Shown: positions 24,484-36,083 of the stretch, one piece after another | Layout of the letters: every line of letters begins with the position of its first letter | Numbering within the stretch: the first letter of the stretch is position 1 | Assembly (NCBI GenBank): GCA_002102555.1 | Contig: MCFL01000005.1 | Span: 496,001-560,000, forward strand | Length of the DNA: 64,000 nt | Reading direction: 5' to 3' | Source: Catenaria anguillulae PL171 | Lineage: Eukaryota; Blastocladiomycota; Blastocladiomycetes; Blastocladiales; Catenariaceae | The notes under the pieces: model-generated | The model's input: only the letters and a program-made list of their open reading frames with translations | The model's database searches: none | What the model was told of the DNA's origin: nothing | Made by a program: the position numbers and the translations under genes

Positions 24484-25406
24484 ATGTTAGTCCGCATCTT
24501 GCACATTCTCCTGCCCATCCTGGCCGCCGCAGCTCTCTCGTCGCGCCTGCTCGCACACCTCACGGGCGCCAAATCGCCGCTCGCCTCGTCCCCAGCACGC
24601 CCACTCTGCTGGACATCCACAGGACTCGCCGCGTCCATTCTTGCGCTCACGACGGGATGCACTCGCCTGGCGCACGCGGCCGATCCCGCTGGTGGATACT
24701 CAAATGTGGATCCAGAGGCATTGCGGCGCCGAGCAGAACGTCGGCGCCAAAAGTTGCGCGAGGAGCAAGAGGCCAGGCGGAGGGCTGAGCACGAGCAGCA
24801 GCATCAACGGACGCAGTATCATGCTGGCGGTGAGCATCATCATCATCATCAGGGGCATCACCAGTATGCTTACGATTGTTTCCCAGTTTTTTTTTTCCTC
24901 TCGAGTCAACTGACGCTGATGATTCCACAGCCACGCTGGTTTTGGTGGTGGCGATGGATTCCAACACATTTTCGAGCAGCTCTTTGGAGGTGGTGGCGGC
25001 GGTGGCGGCTTCCAATTCACCTTCAACGGCAACGGCATGCCTTTTGGTGCCGGCGGCGGTGGGATTCCGTTTGGATTTGGTGGTGGTCACCGGCCACCAC
25101 AATCGTCGGACGAGGAGGCCAATTCACCCAGATTCATTCGCAAGGCGCTCAAGGCGTTTGGCTTGGACGAGTCGGTCACGGCCAACGAGCTGAAAAAGGT
25201 GTACCGGAAATTGGCCGTCAAGTAGTACGTTGCTCTTTCCCCATTACGGTTCATGCTCGTCAATCCGGAGGGCATACTAAGACATTTGCACAACAATCAA
25301 CAGCCACCCCGACAAGTGCGGCAAAGAGCCAGTGTGTGAAAAGAAAATGGTCAAGGTCAACCGGTACAAAGAGGCGCTGGAAAACTGGATCAAGTCGCGA
25401 GGTTGA
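24484..25406 (+). CDS. Membrane-anchored J protein with C-terminal J domain
   Basis: A J-domain co-chaperone that should stimulate an Hsp70. Exons 24484-24863, 24931-25224 and 25304-25406 sum to 258 codons plus stop; the introns are GT-AG and restore KY|HPDKC. Order: hydrophobic N-terminus MLVRILHILLPILAAAALSS (signal peptide or anchor) with a further hydrophobic stretch near residues 35-60; a charged Arg/Glu coiled segment; a His-rich run (five consecutive His); a Gly/Phe-rich part containing GFGGGDGFQHIFEQLFGGGG; and last the J domain, FIRKALKAFGLDESV...LKKVYRKLAVKYHPDKCGK, with an intact HPD. The Gly/Phe region therefore precedes the J domain, the reverse of DNAJB order. A J domain facing the cytosol or the ER lumen is possible; topology is undecided. 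Confidence 0.85.
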
Positions 25407-25598
25407 CGTGTGGTTGCGACCGAGCTTGGCCTTGCTCATGACTCTGTGTGTACATTTCTCATTCATTCATTTCATAAACTATTCCCCATATCCTTCAACG
25501 CCTGCCGACTTGACACCGTTTCTCGCATGCTAATGGGACCTCCGCATGTCAAGTACGGGTTACATGAACAGGTGGATTCATTTCGACACTATCATAAA

Positions 25599-26858
25599 TT
25601 ACAAGATCATTTGAAGAGACAAAACAGCTTTTCGTCCTGGTACCTCACTGCCCATCAGCACCAATCTGCTTCCACATCCAACCTCGTCACCAACCGCCCA
25701 CTCCCTGCCTCGCTGCCACACCAAATCCTTCTTCAACATTTGCAAATGCCTGTGGCCCGACTTGCTCGTGCGCTCCCAATTGGCTCCCAACACATACCCA
25801 TGCGCGACCATCTTCTGCACCACGCGCGCAATGTTGCGCGAATCGTCCAGACCGGAGTGCGGCCGGCCCTGAAACGTGAGGCCCCAGTAGGCAAGCAACC
25901 CGTCGAGCCCGCCGCGGCGCTCGTTGTATGACCTGTACTGGCGGTCCGATCGCGCTTGCGTTCCGTTGGAACAACCGTGTCCTGGGTGTACTTGCGCAAG
26001 TCGACAAAGCGCTTAAAGTAGAACGGGGTTGGGATGTGATCCAGGTCGCACGAGCGGCGCAGAAAGTCGCGCACGTCCCTTGAATCGTATTGACGTAAGT
26101 TTAGGAACGTGAGCCGCGTGGGTGGGAAAGCAAGACGGGAGAGCATACCAAGGCCCATCACACGCAATCAGCACCTTGTTTCTCCTGCATTCGATCTCGG
26201 CGCTCGTCACCTTGGGATCCAGCATGTCCTTGTCGGCAACGCCTTGCGCAATCAGCCACGCTTCAAACTGCTCGAGTGCCTTGGGCCACGTCGGCGCACC
26301 ATCGACTTGTGCTTGCGTGACGCCTGTCAGGCGCGTGCAGTAGGCCGTGAGCCTCGGATTGAGCGTTGGGCGTACGTGCGTGAAGAACTCGGCGACCTGT
26401 GTGCGACGCCACGGGAAGTGTGTGAGGCGCACAGGAATGTATCAACGTAAAGAGCGCGCACCTTGTCGCCGTTGCGGTTGAGCAAAATGCAGGGCAGCTC
26501 GATGATTTCGTTGAAGAAATTGAAGGCTTTCCCATCCTCGCACGTTGCTTTGCGTGGACCAAGCCGATGGGACAGGCTCAGTGTGAGCGTGATTGAGGGT
26601 GAGAGACACAGCAGAGTGGGAACGCACCTTCCACATCAATGACCAGAATCCAGTCTGGGCCTGGACCAGATTCGACAGCTTCCGAAGACTCTTCCTTAGA
26701 TTCGGGCACTGGTTTGGTATAGGGGAAGATTCGGTCGATATGGCCTTATCTGAAGTGGCAATGGCCAACGAAGCGAGCTTGGTAGCCAAGTCGTCGGCCG
26801 CTTCCGTGTCGACACCCTTTGCGACGGCCGGATCCAACGAGGCAGGGGAGGAGAGCAT
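25599..26858 (-). CDS. ERI1: ERI1-type 3'-5' exoribonuclease
   Basis: DEDDh-family RNase (ERI1/3'hExo) that trims structured RNAs such as histone mRNA, 5.8S rRNA and siRNAs. Catalytic motifs are visible in order: ILVIDVE|ATCEDGKAFNFFNE (Exo I, D and E; split by an intron at GAAG|CA), NEIIELPCILLN, LTGVTQAQVDGAP, CDGPWD|VRDFL (Exo II Asp; intron in TG|G), and GLTFQGRPHSGLDDSRNIAR (Exo III, His and Asp). A third intron lies between NRNGDK and VAEFFTHVRP. The ~60-residue N-terminus is low in complexity and lacks a SAP domain. A one-base homopolymer gap at 26722-26725 separates the start from SSPYTKPVPESKEE, and a second frame change lies near 25950. Identity is very secure. Confidence 0.92.
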
Positions 26859-27353
26859 GGTTAGTCGTGAAGCGGAGATGGAAGGTGAGGGAGTGAGAGG
26901 GCAGTGAGGTGCAATATGTTTAACACAGCGTGGGTGAAAACCAGGGTTCGAGGTGGTCGCTGCTATTTGTAACGAGTTTCACAATCTCAAGATTCGGGGG
27001 AACGCGGACACGTCGAGAAAGTCAAGGTGGACTTGGGCCGGACAATGTGATCTGGCTAAAGAAACATGATTGGACTTGTCGCGGACATATTCAGGTTGCG
27101 GACAACAGTCGGACGTTTTGGTCGCACCAGTCTGCCGTTGCAACTCGATCTCGCAAACCATTCGTGAGGTGGTTCAGCAAAGGTTTGTAGAGTGGGGAGT
27201 GGTGCTGCGCCGTAGCCCCAAAGATGAGGACTTGGACCGGATCAAGTCGGTCCGGGCATTCGGGCGTGGGGCGGGCAGCGTAGACAGGAAAAATGACGGT
27301 GGATGGATATATCATGTGAGAGGAAAACATGTTGGAAACATGGCAAGGACGGT
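26859..27353. other. Intergenic between ERI1 and RPA12
   Basis: Both neighbours are on the minus strand, so this 495-base stretch holds the ERI1 promoter and the RPA12 3' end. Only non-homologous short frames are present. Confidence 0.55.
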
Positions 27354-27843
27354 TTATGAGTTGAGCGAGAACTTGTGGCCACACTTTTTACACGAATAAA
27401 AGACGGTTTGGCCTTCATCGGCCGACCGCAACTGCATGGTGTGGAACGTCATTTCAGGATTGCCGCACTTGGGACACTTTTCGTTGATCTAGGTGCGCAA
27501 AGAAAAACGAGAAGCGTTAGCGTCTACGCAGCGACCACAATATCGGCGGCCAAAGACAAGAAAGTGAAGGGTGTGGGACAAAACGAGAGAAACGCACAGT
27601 TGCTCCTTGCTCGGCACCAACGCCCATCTGACTCTTCCAGAGCGAAATCTCGCGGTTGGCAGTGGCAAACGCATTGGGGCGCGACCGAGTGACGACCTCG
27701 ACGCCCTCAAATGCCGAGGCGGGCATGAGACGTGTGCACAGCGAGCACTTGACGTCCGAGAGGGCCGAGGTGCCCATGTCGAGCAGGTTGCCGCACGTTG
27801 GGCAGAAGACGAGGCCGGAGACGTTGTCAGGTTGGTGGCTCAT
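27354..27843 (-). CDS. RPA12: RNA polymerase I subunit RPA12
   Basis: The TFIIS-like subunit of Pol I, needed for transcript cleavage and termination on rDNA. Exons 27598-27843 and 27354-27488 (intron 27489-27597, donor GTGCGT, acceptor CTAG) give 126 residues, the usual length. The N-terminal zinc ribbon is FCPTCGNLLDMGTS...VKCSLC. The C-terminal ribbon is CPKCGNPEMTFHTMQLRSAD, with the acidic RSADEGQT loop, then FYSCKKCGHKF. The N-terminal 'G..FCP.CGNLLD' and small size distinguish it from RPB9 and RPC11. It is head-to-head with MVP1. Confidence 0.93.
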
Positions 27844-28290
27844 GGTCAGGTTACAAATGGATATGTGCTATTGCATTGAGTTGAGCAGTGTTGCTTCCAT
27901 GGAGTACTTGGATGCTGGATTGCGTCAATCCACCACAAAAGCATCTCGACAGATGGTGCAGATGGTCCGCGTGCCATGAGACACCGTGAGCACGTGAGCA
28001 GTTGCTACAAGCGTCGGTTGGCTGCGGTCCTGCGGTCCTTCCAGTCGTCTGTGATTTTGCTGTTTCACGTTCAATAACGATGTTTGAGTCGCTCGACACT
28101 TTCACTGAACTTGATTCACGATTGAGTACTCACGGCAATCAGGCAATTTGGGCACTTCCAGGTTTCCCCCCTCCACGCAGCAATTTCCACATCCAAACCG
28201 CCTCCCGCCTCCGCCTCCGCCTCTGCTGCCCTCTCTTTTGCAGCCGATCTTCCCACGTTGTACCACGCCTCGGGTCCACCAATCATAATC
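27844..28290. other. Divergent promoter region, RPA12 / MVP1
   Basis: A 447-base head-to-head spacer. It must carry both promoters; no specific element was recognised. Confidence 0.55.
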
Positions 28291-30749
28291 ATGGCCGACA
28301 CGGACACACCGCGCTCTTCTGCATCCGACCTGCCCTCGGCCACCGCCTCTTCTGCCTTTGCAGACAGCCCCATGGACCCGCACAACCCCTGGTCGTCGGG
28401 CAATACGCCCATGCTCGCCAACGCGCCGCTCTCGACCCACGCCACTTCCACGGGCACAGGCATGGGAGCTGGCCACTCGCCTTCCTCGCGGGCCACGCAC
28501 CACCGCTGTACCTCCCCTCGCGTGGCGACTTCTCTGTGCCGTTCATTGCCACTGCCGACGTGCCGCTGCCGTCGCCCACTTTCCGCACCATGGGCGGGCC
28601 CGTTCTCGCCGCTCCCCTCAGCGTCACAACGCCACCGAGCGACGATCCCTGGAAAACATATCCTACCCGTCGTCGGGCGGCACAGTTGCGAGTCGGGCTT
28701 CTGCACGTGAGCCCGCCCCACCAAACACCATGGTATCGGTTGTGTGGGAGTCGCACGGTCCGCACGCATTGCCTCATGACATGATGGATCCATTTGCCGA
28801 CCCGCAGCATCAGCAGCATCAAAAGCAGCAAAGTCTTGCGCAGAGGCACGAGTCGCGGTCGCCGGATCGGCGCAAGCACTTGCTGGCGGCGCAAAGGACA
28901 ATGCATCTGCCCAGTCGATTGCGTCGGGCGTGTCTGGGGGCGTGACGCCGCACGATTCAGCAAGGGGTGGGTCCTCATCGGCAGAGTCGCACTCGCCACC
29001 GCCACCAGCTCCTCTGCCAAGTCATGAACGCCAGCATCGGCAACAACAAGCAAGTGCAAGCAATTTGGCGGTTTTGAGTGCACCAATAGGCTTGGAGGAA
29101 GATTACTCATGGTTGGCCGATATGCCGTCTGTACGCTCTCTAATTTTTTTCATTGGCTGTGTCACAAACTATCACTGACTTCGGATCTGGGGCGTCGTGC
29201 GTGTGTAGACCATCATCAAAATTGCACCCGAGAAGGGCGGCACTATTTTCAAGCATGTCAATTACCACGTCTCTGTGATCCCACTGCCCCAGGATCTCCA
29301 ACTGTAACAACATGTTTGGTCACTCGCCGCTACAGCGACTTTTGTGGCTCCACGACCACCTGACACGGCGTTTCCCGTTCCGGTTGGTCGTCAACATGCC
29401 ACCAAAGAAAGTGAATGGTACTTATGGTAAATACCTTCTTTCCCATCCTGCAGTTGTGGATGTGTGGCATTCCTGTTTCGTGCTCGTGCGGGGTGTACCG
29501 AATGCCGATTGACTCACTCGCTCCGCTTTGCTCGCATCCGTTTCCAGCCGATTCAGTGTTCTTGGAACGCCGCCGCCGCGCCCTCCAACGGTACACAACG
29601 CATATTGTCCGCCACCCGATCCTCTCGGCCGACCCAGTCGTGAAAATGTTCTTCTCGTTACAGGACGACATTGCCACGTACCGCAAGCTGCACTCTATCG
29701 ACTCGTCCCCAGAAGCACCCACCGACACGTCGGGTGCAGACGGCAGCGACCTGCCTTCATCGCCTGCGACATCTACGTCGGCCACCACGAAGCAAATTGA
29801 CGAGTACTTGACGCACTTGAGCACACAGCTCGAGCCGCTGTTTCATCGGTATCAGCGCATGGTCGACGGGCTCGAGCGCGTGGCAAGCAAGCAAAAGGAG
29901 ATGGGCAAGGACTTGATGGACGTGGCGACCGTGATGCATGAGATGGGCACCCATCGGCCGCATTGCTTTAGCAGCGCGTGCACGTCGTGTGCGCGTATCA
30001 TGGATCATGCGGGACATGTTGCGATGCGCATGGAGGGACTGGCGGACGCTCACGATTCTCATGTACGCCCTTGATTCTTTTTTCCTGTTTGTGAGCCGGG
30101 TTCTCATGACGCACGTCACGATGTCTTTAGTCGGAAACAACACAGCAAGGATCAATTGAATCGCTCAAACTGCTCCGCGACCAATGCGCAGCCCTCGAGC
30201 TTCTCCTGCAACGCACCGTGAAAGCCATGGCTACCCATCAAGGCAACATTTCGGCTCTAGCCCGCAAAATCACGGCCACCGGAAACGCGTCTGGCGTCAC
30301 TTGGCGATCCGCCCGGCCCAACGGCCGATGGGTCGCCGTTCCCGACCCAAACGCGGGCACGCGCGCAAAGTACGAGGCTAGCAAGCATGGATCTGGCGGC
30401 ACTTGCCGTACAGCGCAACGCCGTGCGGTACGTGACGCGGTGCCTGGATGAGGAGCTGCGGACGTGGCATCGGCAGGGAACAATGTATGCGTTGGGCGTG
30501 CAGCAGTGGGTCAAGGAGTTGGGCGTGGGTGTGGCGGGCGTTGAGGAGGTGGTGCGTGGGATGATGGGGCTTGTGGTTGTACCCGAGGAAGCACAGGGTA
30601 TTTGGGTGTGGGCAGAGGGAAGAGAGGTGGATCATGAGTGTGCCATCGGAGGAAGAATGCTGGAAAACCTTTCTTTTTTGCTCTATGCGCGAGAGTCGGG
30701 GTTGCCCGGTTGGCTCTCGCCCCCCGCCTGCGCCTTGCTTCCTCATTGA
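28291..30749 (+). CDS. MVP1: Sorting nexin MVP1 (SNX8-like, PX-BAR)
   Basis: An endosomal PX-BAR protein in retrograde sorting and vacuolar protein traffic. A long Ser/Pro/His-rich N-terminus (28291-29090) precedes DYSWLADMPS, and after an intron (29131-29208) the PX domain TIIKIAPEKGGTIFKHVNYH, RRYSDFLWLHDHLTRRFPFR and NMPPKKVN|ADSVFLERRRRALQ; the spliced join uses donor GTACTT and acceptor CCAG near 29540. The C-terminal helical BAR part has QLEPLFHRYQRMVDGLERVA and GSIESLKLLRDQCAALELLL, and ends with RNAVRYVTRCLDEELRTWHR. The 'F' before LWLHD needs one extra T in the run at 29340-29343. Further frame changes are in the disordered N-terminus and near 30380. The last ~40 residues of the open frame may be read through or mis-spliced. 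Confidence 0.88.
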
Positions 30750-31387
30750 TGATTCCGTTTCCGTTTCATTGTGCCATTACACATTTCAGTTACCCGCACA
30801 CCAATTAAATCATCCTTTTTCAATACAAGGCACTTGTTGGACCAGTTGGTTGTTCTGTCCTCGTCCCGCTTCCTCTTCCCGCCCATGATGATCAAAATGT
30901 TGCAACGATCTGTCGTCATTTGGGGCGCGCAACAATCGATCGATGCCCCACGACGGCACCGAGTTGACCGGGCCCACGTGCGGGCGTCGAAAAGCAACGA
31001 AATGCCGTCCAATCGCCGCAATAGAGCACCACATTACATGGTAAGTAAGTATTGACTGCAACTGTGAGCAACTTCATCATTTTCAGTTGCCTCTTCCTCT
31101 TCTGTTCCACTTGTAAACCAAACCCAACGCCCACGTCGACCATCGACCTTGGCTGTCTCGCGCTCATCCACACCCACATCATCCGTTGTGTGCAGCCGCG
31201 AATATTTACAAGAACAGCAAGCTCCCTCACCTAGTTCTTGTCCGAGTCCCTGCCGTCTCCTGCCGTCCGCTCATTCGCTTCACGGCCCGTCTTCGCAGCC
31301 TCAACGAACTCGTCGGCGCCAGTTCATTCGAACCGACCCGAACCGCCCAGTTGCTTCGCTTCGACCCACCGCCCAATCATCAACATC
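30750..31387. other. Intergenic, nothing recognised
   Basis: About 640 bases between MVP1 and the MBOAT gene, both on the plus strand. The last 150 bases are C-rich and pyrimidine-rich, as in a promoter or 5' UTR. No gene is supported. Confidence 0.5.
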
Positions 31388-33031
31388 ATGGAAGCCCTTG
31401 CCTCGGCCACGGGCATCCCCGAGCCCACCCTCCGCCTGCTGACGTCTGTCCTGGCGGCGTACCCGATCGCCCTTGTCCAGCGCAAGCTGCTCACGCCAAC
31501 CGTGTCGCCCGCGACCCGCAACCTCTTCAACGTTGTCTCTGGTGTGGGCGTCGCCTTCTTCTTCTGCGGCCGCGACATTGTCCACTCCTGGATCACCATT
31601 TCGGCCACGTGGCTCATTTGCCGGTTTGCCCAGCAGTTTCTGCACCCAAAACAGTGGTGGTTTGCGCAGGCGTTCTCGTTTGTCTTCAACTGCGCCTACC
31701 TGCTCATCTCGTACTACTTCACGGCCAGCGAGGAGTACGACATCAATTGGACCACGCCCCAGTCGGTGCTCACGCTGCGCTTGATTGGGTTTGCTTTTGA
31801 TTTCGCGGACGGCGCAAAGTTCAAGTTGGCGGCCGAAAAGAAGAAGAAGGAGGATGGGGATTCGGGTACCGAGCAACCGGCCGATCAACCCGCCGCCATT
31901 CCCGCACCCGCCCTGCTGCCGCGCCTGCCCGCCGCATCGAAACCGAAGCGAACCGTGCGCCGACGGCCTGGGCCGGTGACTTGGCCATGCCCACGCTCCC
32001 CTCGTACCTCGAAACCCTGGGCTTTGCCTACTACTCTGGCTCGTTCCTGGTCGGCCCGCAGTTCTCATTCCACTTGTACCGCCGGTACCTCACGCTTGAC
32101 CTGTTCCAGGCGCACGTGCCCGTCGGAACCACGGCGCGCGTCCCAATCAACCTGCCGCTCCCCGCCGTGCTCGCGTCAGGTGCCGGTTACGCGCTTTCGA
32201 CCTTTGGCCTTGCCGTTGTGTACCTTGCCGTGACCCAAGTGCTGTCCATGTTCTTCTGGTCGGGTGCAACGCAACTGCCCGAATTCCTCAACGCGTCGTT
32301 TGCGTACCGCGTGGCGTTTGGGTGGATGGCGGCAAGACGGCCTGACAAAGTACTTGGGCATGTGGCTGCTGACCGAGGGCGCATGTGTTTGTCGGGCATG
32401 GCGTTTGATGGCATGGATGCCTCGGGCAAGGCCCGTGGGGCGGATTGGCAAACATCAATGTCAAGGGATACGAGCTCGCTACGTCGCTTGCACAGATCAT
32501 TGCCTCGTTCAACATCAACACAAACCATTGGGCTAGGCTCTATTTGTTCAAGCGGTTGAGGTTTTTGGGTAACAAGCATTTGTCAAGTGTTGGCACGCTG
32601 ACATTTTTGGCCATTTGGCACGGGTTCCACCCTGGTGTACGTTCGCTCATCGGTCTTTTCTCTTTTTTTTTGCGTTGCTCACTCGACCCTCACTGTGACC
32701 ATCATCAGTACGCTTTCGCCTTTGCCCTCGAATTCATCGACATGATTGTTGAACGCCGACTCAAGCAATCTGTGCCGGCATCGTCAACGCGCTCTCGGTG
32801 ACGGCTGTTGGCCGCGCACTTGTCAACGTGACGTGCTGGCTGCTCACCACCACGGCCTTGTACTATGCGGCGCTCGGGTTTGATTTGCTCACGGGCAAGG
32901 CCATCATTACGGCATTCAATGCGCTCTACTGGTACAACCACATTGCCTTGCCTGTGCTCTTTGTCATCACGTTGGTTTTCCCTGGGCGTAGGGCGGCCAG
33001 TGGGCCCGCGGCTGTCAAGAAGGTGCAGTAA
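31388..33031 (+). CDS. MBOAT lysophospholipid acyltransferase (LPCAT3/ALE1-like)
   Basis: Re-acylates lysophospholipids in the Lands cycle in the ER membrane. It opens MEALASATGIPEPTLRLLTS, matching the LPCAT3 luminal N-terminus. Conserved segments follow in order: ALVQRKLLTPTVSPATRNLF, YYFTASEEYDINWTTPQSVL, LRLIGFAFDFADG, SYLETLGFAYYSGSFLVGPQ, LTKYLGMWLLTEGACVC, GMAFDGMDASGKAR, then the catalytic stretch FNINTNHWARLYLFKRLRFL and LTFLAIWHGFHPG with the active-site Asn and His. The intron at 32637-32708 falls exactly between HPG and YAFAFALEF. Hydrophobic segments occur throughout. Frame changes occur near 31930, 32335, 32430 and 32770. LPCAT3 resemblance is closer than to other MBOATs. Confidence 0.9.
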
Positions 33032-33329
33032 GTGTTGAATTTGTCGTATTGTAGCAAGAAAACGTTGGTGTGGACCCGGGGCTTGCAATTGTGGGGACTT
33101 TGTCCATGGTTTATCTGTTTGCAAATATATCATGCATGTGTGCCCATCAGTTGCAATTGGATTGGATCCAGATATGCAGCCTGGCATCACGGCTCCTGGG
33201 TTCGGACGTGGCTAATGGTTGACTGTGGCCAGTGCTTGCCGCCACTCATCGCACTTCAGGGCAAGCAGACAAGTGGAAGCGACAAATTGACAACATTCAT
33301 GACTTGCAATCAACGTTAGGCACAACGGC

Positions 33330-35769
33330 TTACTTGAATGCCTCGACGACCTTCCATGCCGTCAATACATCCGTTGTCAAAATCGTCATGGGCCGCTTGG
33401 CCACCTTGCTCACCAACCTCAACGCACTCACCTCGGCCATGGTGACCCCGCCCAAAAACGCAACAAACACGTGCCCCGCCGGATCCATGCGTCCATGCTC
33501 AATTGCGGGCACGGGCAACACACGCTGTAAAGCGTCTGTTGCCACAGCGGGCGGGCCGCCGGCGCCGGCACCCGTTTCGGTCAACGACGGCAGAATCGAT
33601 CCAACGCCCATGAGCTCTTGCACGATGCGAACGCTCAGCGGCGCATATCCCGTGAACGTGTAGGCAATGTGCGTTGGATTGTTGAGCTCGACGTGTTCGT
33701 GGACGAGATCAAAGGCGCGACGGATGGCTGACCAGGGGGCGCCTGTGCGAGGGCGGGAAGACGCACGTAGTACGAGGCCGGCGGATTCGAGGTGGGTCCA
33801 GAGAGAGTGGTATTGGTAGCCGTATGACTGAAAGAAGCGTACACGTGAGATATGGGATTGGAAATCAGATCGGACAAATGAGTCGATAACCATACCTGCA
33901 GGAATTCGGACCGCCACGATTCCAGCTGCTTGTCGCGAATCGAGCACGTCATGGTGGCCAAGCATATGAGGGCCATGGCCTTGTACATGTCGCGATGGCT
34001 CCAAATCAGCTCGTTGATGTACTCGACATCAACTTCGCTTCCGGACACGGCGCCTGTAGTTAAATGGGGTAAGGTTGATTGATCTCCTTCATCAGCAACC
34101 AACGGGGAACGCCGACGATGACATACCCTGCTCGGCCTCGAGGTACTGGAAAAAGTCTTCATCCATGCTGGCGCGAATAGCCTCGGCGAATCGCAAGTCT
34201 GGAGCAAGCAAGCCGAAGGATCAGTCCGGAAGCTTCAAACTTCACGGCAGTGTCGCAGGCAACGTACGAATCGACAACATTTCCTTGGACTTTACGATTT
34301 CGGGCAGCTTGTCAACAAACTGATTGATGGCGGAAATGGACTCTGTTTTTTGCAACGCCTGAATCACGGGATCCATTTCAGCATTCTTTCCCCCCAAATC
34401 GCAAACAGTAGCGGAAGGGAACGCACATCGTTCTGGGTACGGATGCTGATGGCCAAGTCCTTGAGGGTATGTGCGGCCACATCAAAATGCAGATCCGCCA
34501 GCTCCTTGAGCACGGGATCATCACGCTTGGACAGCTTGAACTTGCGTGTGCGGCCAGGTGCTTCGGGGACGTCCACCTCGACAAATCCTACAGAAACCGA
34601 ATCAGCAATGCCCTGAACGACAGAAGGCAACGCGACAACCTACCGCATTGAATGTCACGGACAGAATCCAGTAGGGACGTGTAAGTTTGAGGGGTCATGA
34701 GTGGCGTGACAAGGTCCAGGGTGCGATCAAACAAGATGAGTGTGTTGTTTGATGCCGTGGCCATTGTTGAAGGCGGAAACGATTTGGCAACCGTGGCATA
34801 CATGTCAACAAAGCGCTGAGCCAGTTGACCCCGGCCGCGGACGCACGAGAAGGTGCCAAGGTTGGTTTCCAGGGCGAGAATGGTGCGTGCGAGTTGGTAG
34901 AGTGTGGCATGGTCCTGCGCCTGTAATGGAAAGCGAAAGAATATTGCTCAACGAGTGCGTCGAGGCAGGAGAAACAGGAGAGAGTGCACAGAAAACGTAC
35001 AACGGTAACATCGCGCAGACACGGCGACTCTAAGCTCATTAGATCTTCCTCGAGAGGAACCAAATCAATGTCCAAATCGTGGACCTCAACGTTAGCCAGA
35101 ACACCGCGATCTTCGAGACCTGTCGACAGAGCAGGCTGACACGTGGGAGGCAAAACAGATAGAATCGTTTTTCGTTCGAGTAGTGCATTCCTGATCCACT
35201 GGGGGATTGCGGGTCGCCAGCAACTGCCGCATCGAGAATCGATTTGACTTGCCCTGCCAGGTGTCAAGACGGCGGTCAGGTGAGAATGTGCGAGCGGGAG
35301 AGTTGCTCAAATGCAAAGACACTTAGTATACCTGCAATGAGATCAATTTCGGCAGTGGTCGCCCTTGAGAGGTAAATGACGGTCGGGCAATCGGCCGTGT
35401 CAATCGGCTGAGTGGAAAGGTAGGCAAGCTTCTCGCAGCCGTGCTCCTGGCAGGATTGAAAGGTACAGTTAGGCCTTTCACTCCGCCCGCGAGAACAAGT
35501 CTCGCACACCACCAGTCACAGCCAATTGACGGACACACGAACCTTGAGGAACGCCGAGTCGGCAAAGTGTGAAATGATGCCTGAGACGGACTTGGCAATG
35601 ACAAGTGTCTTCTTTCCAATTCCCTACAAAATGCAGTGGTACGACCGCCGGTCCATTATACATGAGGCGCGCACATGGCAGAAGCTCGATTCATTTGATG
35701 TCGGACCATATCCAAGGCGCGATGCAGGTTGTGGCGAGCGTCACGGGTGATGCGGTCTGCTAAATCCAT
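33330..35769 (-). CDS. VPS33: Vacuolar sorting protein VPS33 (Sec1/Munc18 family)
   Basis: The SM-family SNARE chaperone of the HOPS and CORVET tethering complexes. The start MDLADRITRDARHNLHRALD is at 35769. Several short exons then give GIGKKTLVIAKSVSGIISHF, EHGCEKLAYLSTQPID, TVIYLSRATTAEIDLIA, and later TLILFDRTLDLVTPLMTPQT, the canonical SM signature. The C-terminal exon (33330 to about 33830) has FFQSYGYQYHSLWTHLESAG, FTGYAPLSVRIVQELM and HVFVAFLGGVTMAEVSALRL, which is diagnostic for VPS33 over SLY1, SEC1 and VPS45. About eight introns of 60-90 bases make this the most intron-rich gene here. I cannot tell VPS33A from VPS33B. Confidence 0.9.
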
Positions 35770-36083
35770 GGTTGACGGCCGCTGGTTCGTAGGATAAATG
35801 CGATTCGTCTGTGTTGCTCAAGGTCATTTATTCATTGAGAGATATCATGAATGAAGAAATCAACCAAAGTCAACAGAGCTGTGCGAGACGCTACGGCGAC
35901 CGAGACAAAAGTACGCGGCTGGCTATGTCGATCTGCTGAGCCTGTGGACCTTGGAATCTGGACTGCGTCAACTTGCCAGACCAGAAATCGAGGTGTGACA
36001 ACGAAATACATTCGGTGCGAGAGTGTTTTGTGCAGCATGCTAAAAAAGAGGAAAATAGGAAATGGAAGCATGACGTCAGGGAG
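35770..36083. other. Spacer between VPS33 start and receptor stop
   Basis: 314 bases holding the VPS33 promoter and the 3' end of the receptor gene, both on the minus strand. No further gene is seen. Confidence 0.55.

Noticed and set aside
27354-27843. RPB9 or RPC11 instead of RPA12
   Set aside because: Size, the N-terminal FCPTCGNLLD ribbon and the RSADEGQT C-terminal ribbon fit RPA12 better.
31301-32068. 255-codon minus-strand frame opposite the MBOAT gene
   Set aside because: Shadow of the conserved plus-strand acyltransferase; low complexity, no homology.
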